DNA from: Fusobacteriota bacterium
GTDB lineage: Bacteria > Fusobacteriota > Fusobacteriia > JAPLKR01
Assembly: GCA_026387965.1 (NCBI GenBank)
Contig: JAPLKR010000005.1
Coordinates: 1-6,461 of the forward strand
Direction: 5' to 3'
Length of the DNA: 6,461 bases
The stretch's first letter is position 1, and the number at the start of each line of letters is the position of its first letter. Below, piece after piece: positions 1 through 4,792 of this stretch. Under the pieces are notes generated by a model. It was not told the DNA's origin. It saw nothing but the letters and a program-made list of their open reading frames with translations, and ran no database searches. Both the position numbers and the translations under genes were made by a program.

Positions 1-743
1 AAAAATAACATTAATAAAACCGTAATTAACGGCAAGACAAACTTAAGTATCATTACAATCAGCATCAATTGATTTCCGCCACGTTCATCTCTATTATCTC
101 GGCTATTAGAACTAAAAATAGCACTCCAAAATAGCATATCAATCACCATTAACATCAAATTACTTAACACAGATGCAATTATGGTTAATTTAATATCACC
201 ATGGCGAATATGAGAAAGCTCATGTGCCAATACAGCTTGAAGTTCATCTCTTGAAAGTTTTTGAGCAAGCCCTACTGTTATCGCAATCATAGCATTTTTT
301 TCACTAAATCCACTTGCAAAAGCATTCATATAATTTGCATTAATAATATAAATTTTCGGCATATACTGCATACCTGCTGCAATTTTCATCTCTTCTACTA
401 TATTGTATATCTGTTTTTCGAGCATTGTAGATTGATTATCCGAAGTAATCTCTTTATACTCTGTCCCTACCATCATAATTCGGTTATGGAAAAATAGTGT
501 GATTGCAATTGAAACTATCGCTACAAAACAAAATATAATAGTTGCGTAAGGAATAATATTGAAAGTAACTAAATTAACAAAAAGTGTTCCCACTGAATAA
601 TATCCATGGTATATACTGCTTTGAATTACAATATCAATAATAAGTCCAACAATAAGATAAATGAGAACAAAAAGTATTAATACAATTACTGTCTTTCTCG
701 AGTTCTTCTTTAATACTTCACGAAAATTTGTGCCTGTATTCAC
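1..743 (-). CDS. htpX: HtpX-like M48 family membrane zinc metalloprotease (C-terminus cut by window edge)
   Basis: I translated the minus strand from the GTG at 743-741; 247 codons are visible and the frame is open to the window edge. The zinc-protease motif HELSH lies at residues 174-178 (His174, Glu175, His178), preceded by the HtpX-like stretch NAFASGF. Hydrophobic segments lie at about 18-40, 63-85, 186-208 and 227-247. This is the HtpX plan of two N-terminal helices, a cytosolic catalytic site, then two more helices. HtpX enzymes degrade misfolded or damaged inner-membrane proteins alongside FtsH. The third zinc ligand, a Glu roughly 80 residues after HEXXH in E. coli HtpX, would lie beyond the edge and cannot be checked. 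The cytosolic tail and first loop are longer than in E. coli, where HEXXH is near residue 139. The GTG start follows AGGAGGT by three bases, and that site overlaps the end of nfo, so the two genes are probably co-expressed. The family call is firm; the exact orthology to htpX is less so. Confidence 0.88.
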   Translation of the reverse strand, partial: MNTGTNFREVLKKNSRKTVIVLILFVLIYLIVGLIIDIVIQSSIYHGYYSVGTLFVNLVTFNIIPYATIIFCFVAIVSIAITLFFHNRIMMVGTEYKEITSDNQSTMLEKQIYNIVEEMKIAAGMQYMPKIYIINANYMNAFASGFSEKNAMIAITVGLAQKLSRDELQAVLAHELSHIRHGDIKLTIIASVLSNLMLMVIDMLFWSAIFSSNSRDNRDERGGNQLMLIVMILKFVLPLITVLLMLF

Positions 744-754
744 ATTACCTCCTA
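744..754 (-). promoter_or_regulatory. Ribosome binding site of the htpX-like gene overlapping the nfo stop codon
   Basis: On the minus strand AGGAGGT occupies 753-747, three bases before the GTG start at 743. Its first two bases lie inside the nfo TAG stop (754-752). A ribosome finishing nfo therefore sits on the initiation site of the next gene. This arrangement usually gives translational coupling or re-initiation. It also decides the GTG start. Confidence 0.8.
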
Positions 755-1600
755 TTGAAAACTTCTAAGAAGTTCAATTTCTTCTCGCCAAAGTGTCTCA
801 TCAATCGTTTCCAAAATAATTGGCATCAAATTAAAGCGCTCGTCTTTCATAAATCTCTTAAAAAAATCTATTCCAATTAGTCCTTTGCCAATTGATTCAT
901 GTCTGTCTTTTTTTGATCCCAGTTTTACCATTGAGTCATTAAGATGTATACCTTTAAGGTATTTAAACCCAATAAGTCGATCAAATTCATCAAAAGTATG
1001 AGTATATCCAACTTCAGTTGAAATATCATATCCTGCAGCAAAGGCGTGACAAGTGTCCAAACATACTCCGATTCGATTCTTATCTTTAACCCCTTGAATA
1101 ATATGGGATAAATGCTCAAATTTATATCCTAAATTACTACCTTGCCCTGCTGTGTTTTCTATCACCACAATAATATCAGGAACCGTTTCGTGCGCCAAGT
1201 TTATCGAATCGACCACCAAATTAAGTGCTTCTTCTTCACTAATTTCTTGTAAGTGGCTTCCTGGATGAACATTAAGACGGTCAAGCCCTAAAAGTTTTAC
1301 TCTTTTGAGTTCGTCAATAAAGCTATCGAGGGATTTTGCTCGCTTCTCACAGTCGCTATTTGCTAGATTAATAAGATACCCAGCATGTGCTAGAACCTGG
1401 TTAGCATCAAATCCATTTGTTTTCATTGCGCTCTTAAAACTTTCAATAACCTCTATTTCTAACGGTTTTGCATTCCACTGCCTTTGATTTTTTACAAATA
1501 AGGCAAAAGCATTCGCATTTATTTTAACGGCATTAGTCACTGCATTAAATACACCGCCACTTGAACTTGTGTGGGCACCCATAAATTTTTTTGTTTTCAT
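752..1600 (-). CDS. nfo: Endonuclease IV (AP endonuclease family 2)
   Basis: The 282-residue product matches the length of E. coli Nfo (285). It is a zinc-dependent TIM-barrel enzyme that cuts the backbone 5' of abasic sites and some oxidised bases in base-excision repair. The start carries GAHTSSSGG. All nine metal ligands known from E. coli can be placed with a constant offset of +3: His72, His112, Glu148, Asp182, His185, His219, Asp232, His234 and Glu264. They sit in the family motifs NVHPGS, IENTAGQGS, CLDTCHAFAAGYD, HLNDS and DRHESIGKG. The enzyme should therefore be active. The ATG start at 1600 has AGAGGT at 1611-1606, five bases upstream, and the N-terminus aligns with the family. The gene is first of a two-gene unit with the htpX-like protease and has its own promoter. 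Confidence 0.97.
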   Translation of the reverse strand: MKTKKFMGAHTSSSGGVFNAVTNAVKINANAFALFVKNQRQWNAKPLEIEVIESFKSAMKTNGFDANQVLAHAGYLINLANSDCEKRAKSLDSFIDELKRVKLLGLDRLNVHPGSHLQEISEEEALNLVVDSINLAHETVPDIIVVIENTAGQGSNLGYKFEHLSHIIQGVKDKNRIGVCLDTCHAFAAGYDISTEVGYTHTFDEFDRLIGFKYLKGIHLNDSMVKLGSKKDRHESIGKGLIGIDFFKRFMKDERFNLMPIILETIDETLWREEIELLRSFQ

Positions 1601-1641
1601 TTTCTACCTCTAAATTCTCTAGAATAGGTATCTTAACTCTA

Positions 1642-1670
1642 ATTATACCACATCTTTATATCATAACTAA
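1642..1670 (-). promoter_or_regulatory. Predicted sigma-70-type promoter for nfo and htpX-like
   Basis: A perfect TATAAT lies on the minus strand at 1647-1642. The best -35 candidate at 17-bp spacing is TTAGTT (1670-1665), which is weak. Transcription would start near 1635, giving a leader of about 35 bases before the nfo ATG. In AT-rich DNA a single good -10 box is only moderate evidence, but its position fits well. Confidence 0.45.
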
Positions 1671-1736
1671 ATTAAAATATTCTTATACTATCGAAAAAAC
1701 TACTTTGATAACACTTCCACCATTTTTTAAGACTTG

Positions 1737-1753
1737 CGCCTAACTTATGGGCG
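1737..1753. repeat. Short GC-rich inverted repeat in AT-rich spacer
   Basis: The arms 1737-1742 (CGCCTA) and 1748-1753 (TGGGCG) pair over six positions around the five-base loop ACTTA. One pair is G-T. In plus-strand RNA that is a G-U wobble, but in minus-strand RNA it becomes an A-C mismatch. Neither side has the U-run of an intrinsic terminator. Its role is unknown; it could be the remnant of a small interspersed element. Confidence 0.35.
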
Positions 1754-1770
1754 AACCATTACTAAAGTAG

Positions 1771-1800
1771 AATTTTTAAAATATCTACGCTATAAAAATT
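1771..1800. repeat. AT-rich 8-bp inverted repeat
   Basis: AATTTTTA at 1771-1778 and TAAAAATT at 1793-1800 are perfect inverted copies separated by 14 bases. An all-AT stem of this length is weak and could arise by chance here. It is the nearest candidate for a 3' end of the argD-ychJ transcript, but it lies about 70 bases past the stop. Confidence 0.3.
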
Positions 1801-1871
1801 TTATCTTTATTCTTTAATTATATATTTTAATGCGTTTTCCATATTTTTTTAAATTTATAAGCATTCTACAA

Positions 1872-2363
1872 CTATTTACATGATTTTGCACAACACTCTC
1901 TAAATAATTTTCCACTACCACATAAACACAAATCATCTAACGATATTTTAAACCCCATCTCCGCTCTCTTTTTCATAGAAATCATTCCATCATATGTCCA
2001 TCTACCTTTATGCCTTATAATATGCGCAATCTCATAATGAATATGCTCAGCATATCCAACTTGAAAGTGAACTTTAAATTCAACTAACGCATGGGATGAA
2101 TCAAACTCATCATTTTCAACTGATACTATTTCGAGTTTATTAAAATGAACTGCTTCAATCCAACTTTCAATAGTCTTTTGATTTAACTCTCTTCTAACAT
2201 TATCAGAGTTTGTAAAAAGAATATAGTCCAAATTTTTTTCACAAAATCCTGAATACCTTGACTGAATTAATTCACTTGGAGTATTGACAATATCCTCTTT
2301 TAATAAATATTTCATGCAACATTTTTCAAAAGTTTTACCACTTCCACAGTAACACGATTCCAT
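1872..2363 (-). CDS. YchJ-like (UPF0225) protein with two SEC-C zinc motifs
   Basis: This 163-residue protein has a SEC-C motif at each end: Cys4-x-Cys6 with Cys15-Cys16, and Cys146-x-Cys148 with Cys157-Cys158. Both contain CGSGK. Between them, residues about 28-137 form the YchJ-type middle domain (NTF2-like fold in the family), recognisable by TPSELIQSRYSGF and the late RWTYDGM. E. coli YchJ has 152 residues and the same order of parts. SEC-C motifs bind one zinc each; the same motif ends SecA and helps it bind SecB and ribosomes. The cellular role of YchJ proteins is not established. The ATG at 2363 follows a GGGGGAG site with unusually short spacing, and no other start would keep the first motif. 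It lies 15 bp behind argD and is probably co-transcribed. No signal peptide or membrane segment is seen, so it should be cytosolic. Confidence 0.85.
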   Translation of the reverse strand: MESCYCGSGKTFEKCCMKYLLKEDIVNTPSELIQSRYSGFCEKNLDYILFTNSDNVRRELNQKTIESWIEAVHFNKLEIVSVENDEFDSSHALVEFKVHFQVGYAEHIHYEIAHIIRHKGRWTYDGMISMKKRAEMGFKISLDDLCLCGSGKLFRECCAKSCK

Positions 2364-2378
2364 CTCTCCCCCATTTTG

Positions 2379-3593
2379 TTACGATATTTTTTTATGTTCT
2401 GAAATCTCCGGAACTGAAATTCTTTTAAAGACAGTGTTTAATTTGAAAATAGCCTCATCTATTTCACCTCGTGTAATATTTAAAGCAGGAATAATCCTTA
2501 CTGTAGAGCTTCCTGCTCCAATTAAAAGCAATTTTTCATTAAATGCCTGTTTCAAAATTTCTGAAAGAGAATCCCCTACCTCTAACCCTAACATTAGACC
2601 TATGCCTCTAACTTCTTTAATCATTGAATAATTAGATTTTAATTCGCATAATTTTTCAAATAAATAATCAGAAACATCATAAATGTGAAGTAAAAAATTG
2701 CGAGTTCTAATTTTTTTGACAATGTAATTTACGGCACTCATTGCCAGAGCATTTCCACCAAAAGTCGAACCATGCGAACCTATTTTAAAACATGCTGCCA
2801 CATGTTTTGTAGCTAAAATAGCGCCAACGGGAATTCCACCACCAAGTCCTTTTGCTAAGCAAATGATATCAGGTTTTACTCCAAAATATTGATAAGCATA
2901 AAAAGTTCCGAGCCTTCCTATACCACATTGAACTTCATCAAATATCAAAACAATATCGCGCTCACTACATAATAGTTCAATTTTTTTCAAATACTCTCTA
3001 TCCGCAGCAATAATTCCACCCTCACCTTGAACTGGTTCTAAAATTATTGCAATGGTTGTCTCTTTAATTTCTGACATTAAAATATCATAGTCATTAAATG
3101 GAACATATGAAATATCTTGAAGCAGTGGGCCAAAACCATTTCTATATTTTTCTTGTCCTGTAACACTTGTTGCTCCTAATGTTCTGCCATGAAAAGAACC
3201 CGTCATTGAAATAATATGGTTTCTACTAATCTTTGATGAATTTCCATAGGCTCTACATAATTTAACAGCACTTTCAACCGCTTCTGCACCACTATTACAG
3301 AAAAAAGCTTTTTCAAAATGTGTATGATTCACAAGTCTTGACGACGCTTGTATTAACTCTTTAGTCCAATATAAATTAGAGACATGCACAAATTGTTCTA
3401 ATTGTTCTTGAAGCACTGTTATCAGCCCACGATCACAATGTCCTAAACTATTTACAGCAACACCACCTATCAAATCAAGATACTCTTCTCCGATTGTATC
3501 ATAAAGGTATCTTCCTCTACCTTTTCTAAAAATAACTGGAAATTTTTGATATGTTGACATTAAGTTTTTCTCACCAATTTTTATCATATCCAT
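2379..3593 (-). CDS. argD: Acetylornithine aminotransferase (class III PLP aminotransferase)
   Basis: ArgD converts N-acetylglutamate semialdehyde to N-acetylornithine in arginine biosynthesis, using glutamate and PLP in the cytosol. From the chosen ATG the protein has 404 residues, close to E. coli ArgD (406). Motifs in order are NSGAEAVESAVKL (about 100-112), GSFHGRTLGATSVTGQ (132-147), EPVQGEGG (186-193), IFDEVQ with Asp219 binding the PLP ring nitrogen, LAKGLGGG with Lys248 as the PLP Schiff-base lysine, and GSTFGGNAL near 275. Arg366 in VRIIP fits the substrate carboxylate site. An in-frame GTG at 3647 would add 18 hydrophobic residues unlike the family and has a poor binding site, whereas the ATG at 3593 has GAGGGGG five bases upstream. 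The gene leads a unit with ychJ-like and has its own promoter. No other arginine gene is in the window. Related enzymes (RocD, LysJ, AstC) are possible, but the motif set favours ArgD. Confidence 0.92.
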   Translation of the reverse strand: MDMIKIGEKNLMSTYQKFPVIFRKGRGRYLYDTIGEEYLDLIGGVAVNSLGHCDRGLITVLQEQLEQFVHVSNLYWTKELIQASSRLVNHTHFEKAFFCNSGAEAVESAVKLCRAYGNSSKISRNHIISMTGSFHGRTLGATSVTGQEKYRNGFGPLLQDISYVPFNDYDILMSEIKETTIAIILEPVQGEGGIIAADREYLKKIELLCSERDIVLIFDEVQCGIGRLGTFYAYQYFGVKPDIICLAKGLGGGIPVGAILATKHVAACFKIGSHGSTFGGNALAMSAVNYIVKKIRTRNFLLHIYDVSDYLFEKLCELKSNYSMIKEVRGIGLMLGLEVGDSLSEILKQAFNEKLLLIGAGSSTVRIIPALNITRGEIDEAIFKLNTVFKRISVPEISEHKKIS

Positions 3594-3605
3594 AATTTCC
3601 CCCTC
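3594..3605 (-). promoter_or_regulatory. Ribosome binding site that fixes the argD start
   Basis: GAGGGGG occupies 3605-3599 on the minus strand, with five bases before the ATG at 3593-3591. A second in-frame ATG two codons later (3587-3585) is a less likely start. The site argues against the longer frame that opens at the GTG at 3647. Confidence 0.75.
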
Positions 3606-3675
3606 GCTCACATAAGTACGATAATAGAGAAAAACAAGCAAACTCACCTATTTTATTAATAATAACTTTTTCTGT

Positions 3676-3703
3676 ATTATAACATTAATTTATAAAAAAT
3701 CAA
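3676..3703 (-). promoter_or_regulatory. Predicted promoter for argD and ychJ-like
   Basis: TTGATT at 3703-3698 and a perfect TATAAT at 3681-3676 are spaced by 16 bp on the minus strand. Transcription would start near 3670, giving a leader of roughly 75 bases before the argD ATG. I looked for an ArgR box (paired TGAATA-like half-sites) overlapping it and found none that is convincing. Confidence 0.6.
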
Positions 3704-3751
3704 ATTAATTAATGATAATTATATGTCAATCTCTTAAAAATCATTACACTC

Positions 3752-3780
3752 TTGATTATTACCTAACAATATGCTAATAT
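3752..3780 (+). promoter_or_regulatory. Predicted extended -10 promoter for the TSCPD gene
   Basis: TTGATT at 3752-3757 and TAATAT at 3775-3780 are 17 bp apart. The -10 box is preceded by TGC, an extended -10 element common in Gram-positive bacteria. Transcription would start near 3787, leaving a very short leader that contains the AGGAGG at 3794-3799. It is divergent from the argD promoter, with about 48 bp between the two -35 boxes. Confidence 0.6.
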
Positions 3781-3803
3781 ATAAATAAAATATAGGAGGA
3801 TGT

Positions 3804-4043
3804 GTGAATTATAAAACTAAAGAGGTATGTGCTACAGAAATAAAATTTGATATCGTTGATGATAAGCTCATTAATGTTAATTTTACCGGTGGTTGTAACG
3901 GGAATTTAAAGGCTATCGCGGTATTAGTCGAAGGTATGCCAATTAATGAAGTTATTCAAAAACTCAAAGGAAACAGTTGTGGACCAAGGTCTACGTCGTG
4001 TACAGATCAATTAGTTTTGGCCATTGAAACATATTCAAAATAG
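3804..4043 (+). CDS. Small stand-alone TSCPD-domain protein (TIGR03905-like)
   Basis: The 79-residue product is almost entirely one TSCPD domain. Family signatures are the N-terminal VCATEI, FTGGCNGNL (27-35), GMPINEVIQKLKG (44-56) and CGPRSTSCTDQL (59-70). Cysteines at 9, 31, 59 and 66 are candidates for metal binding. This domain also ends class II (adenosylcobalamin) ribonucleotide reductases, and short free-standing versions are typical of Clostridia and relatives. The function of the free-standing form is not known to me; a metal or nucleic-acid role is only inferred. The GTG start at 3804 has AGGAGG four bases upstream. An ATG at 3800 is in another frame and stops after four codons. The gene is expressed alone, divergent from argD and convergent with the beta-barrel-like gene. 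No signal peptide or membrane segment is seen. Confidence 0.88.
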   Translation: MNYKTKEVCATEIKFDIVDDKLINVNFTGGCNGNLKAIAVLVEGMPINEVIQKLKGNSCGPRSTSCTDQLVLAIETYSK

Positions 4044-4079
4044 AAAACCCCTTGGAAATATTTCCAAGGGGTTTTCTAT
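4040..4079. terminator. Bidirectional intrinsic terminator, perfect 40-bp palindrome
   Basis: Positions 4040-4059 are the exact reverse complement of 4060-4079. The core stem is CCCCTTGGAAA pairing with TTTCCAAGGGG, flanked by AAAA on the left and TTTT on the right. RNA from either strand thus forms a stable hairpin ending in a U-run. The outer arms contain both stop codons: TAG at 4041-4043 for the TSCPD gene, and TAG at 4078-4076 on the minus strand for the convergent gene. The whole 32-bp gap between the two genes is terminator. Confidence 0.95.
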
Positions 4080-4729
4080 AAAGCAAATTCGTATCCAAAC
4101 ATAACTCCAATAGATTGAGTACCACTCTCTGGCATTCCAGGAACAATTCCCATAAGAGGTTTGGTAAAATAATTATAATTAAGCTCGAGTAGCAACCCAC
4201 TGCTCAACAAACTTCCCGCTGCCATACTAAAATAAATCGAGTTAGTTAATTCTTTTACTTGACAATTTGCACCCGCTTGGTTAAAGGCTTGTCCAAATCT
4301 TACTAAAAAAAAGGGTATTGATTCCGCTTGATAATCTAGTGAAAAGCGATATCGCAACGAACTATACACCAATGTACTTCTTACAGTCCCATTATCAAAA
4401 GTTGCCGCATACCCTGTTCCAATTCCATAAGCTAATCTATTAGTAAAATTCACATAAACTGTTGTGTCTCCATTTATTTGAAAAACTCCATTTTTTGACA
4501 TTTGACCACGCGTAAAGGCTCCCTGAGGACCCCCTTCAACAACTATGGTAATCGGTGCACTAACCATTTTTTCAGAATAGGGATTATCAAGTGCATTAAC
4601 CTCTTCGTGTGTATATGATAGCGTATATGGATGAATGGTGGCGTAGTCCTCTACATCTGTTGCAAAACCAATCGAAGTTATTAAAATAATTGAAAATAAG
4701 GCAGATATTATATGAATTAATTTTTGCAT
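4076..4729 (-). CDS. Exported small beta-barrel-like protein of unknown function
   Basis: I do not recognise a named family. From the ATG at 4729 the protein has 217 residues. It opens with a signal peptide (MQK, then a hydrophobic core to SIGFA), with likely cleavage after Ala23. A polar linker follows to about 60. The rest has strands with alternating polar and hydrophobic residues, rich in aromatic residues, Gly and Asn, such as TVYVNF, LAYGIGTGYAATF, RYRFSLDYQ, GLLLELNYNYF and the C-terminal SIGVMFGYEFAL. This resembles small eight-stranded outer-membrane barrels, whose last strand carries aromatic residues, although here the chain ends in AL rather than F or W. There is one cysteine and no lipobox. 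The start is set by GGGAAG four bases upstream; an in-frame TTG at 4741 is less likely. It lies 63 bp downstream of the nagZ-like gene and has its own -10 box. A surface protein of a Gram-positive cell is the alternative. Confidence 0.72.
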   Translation of the reverse strand: MQKLIHIISALFSIILITSIGFATDVEDYATIHPYTLSYTHEEVNALDNPYSEKMVSAPITIVVEGGPQGAFTRGQMSKNGVFQINGDTTVYVNFTNRLAYGIGTGYAATFDNGTVRSTLVYSSLRYRFSLDYQAESIPFFLVRFGQAFNQAGANCQVKELTNSIYFSMAAGSLLSSGLLLELNYNYFTKPLMGIVPGMPESGTQSIGVMFGYEFAL

Positions 4730-4739
4730 TTGACTTCCC
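4730..4739 (-). promoter_or_regulatory. Ribosome binding site deciding the start of the exported protein gene
   Basis: GGGAAG on the minus strand (4739-4734) lies four bases before the ATG at 4729-4727. The in-frame TTG at 4741-4739 overlaps this site and has only A/T runs upstream. The ATG also gives a normal signal-peptide N-terminus (Met-Gln-Lys). Confidence 0.65.
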
Positions 4740-4760
4740 AAAAAAATTTTTTATATTACT

Positions 4761-4766
4761 ATTATA
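4761..4766 (-). promoter_or_regulatory. -10 box upstream of the exported protein gene
   Basis: A perfect TATAAT lies at 4766-4761 in the 63-bp gap after the nagZ-like gene. The -35 candidate at 17 bp is TTTTAA, which is poor. The leader contains an A6-T7 tract. The gene could also be read from the nagZ-like transcript, as I see no terminator between them. Confidence 0.4.
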
Positions 4767-4792
4767 ACAAATATTGAAAATATTTAAAAGCC

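Larger units (their letters stand above)
1601..1871. other. Non-coding spacer between the argD-ychJ and nfo-htpX units
   Basis: This 271-bp stretch holds no convincing gene on either strand. It contains the nfo promoter at its left end and two structured spots. One is a short GC-rich hairpin at 1737-1753, and the other is an 8-bp AT inverted repeat at 1771-1778/1793-1800. Neither is followed by a clear U-run on the minus strand, so I see no typical intrinsic terminator for the argD-ychJ unit. Transcription may read through into nfo. Confidence 0.6.
3594..3803. other. Divergent regulatory region between argD and the TSCPD gene
   Basis: This 210-bp AT-rich stretch holds the two back-to-back promoters and the argD leader. 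Both -35 boxes read TTGATT on their own strand. Between them are ATTAATTAAT (3704-3713) and a TGATAATTAT-like stretch, which are too short and AT-rich to call as an operator. No riboswitch or leader peptide with a run of Arg codons is seen. Confidence 0.55.

Noticed and set aside
261-497. Open frame of 78 codons on the plus strand
   Set aside because: It is antisense to the HtpX-like gene, whose HEXXH and membrane segments are clear. Its translation is rich in Cys, His and Phe without any motif.
925-1119. Open frame of 64 codons on the minus strand
   Set aside because: It lies wholly inside nfo in another frame, across the conserved metal-ligand region of endonuclease IV.
1305-1487. Open frame of 60 codons on the plus strand
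   Set aside because: Antisense to nfo, with no motif or plausible ribosome binding site.
2434-2631. Open frame of 65 codons on the plus strand
   Set aside because: Antisense to the C-terminal part of argD.
3704-3725. Possible Fur-like or ArgR-like operator between the divergent promoters
   Set aside because: The short AT palindromes here are expected by chance at this base composition and do not match a full operator.
3724-3729. Perfect TTGACA on the minus strand
   Set aside because: A TATAAT follows it directly with no spacer, and nothing like a -10 box lies 16-18 bp downstream, so it is not a promoter.
3991-4200. Open frame of 69 codons on the minus strand running through the palindrome
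   Set aside because: It overlaps the end of the exported protein gene in another frame and runs back into the TSCPD gene through the terminator, so it is not plausible.
4740-4752. A-run followed by T-run just upstream of the exported protein gene, considered as a terminator for nagZ
   Set aside because: It has no GC stem and lies inside the likely leader of the next gene, so it cannot be called an intrinsic terminator.
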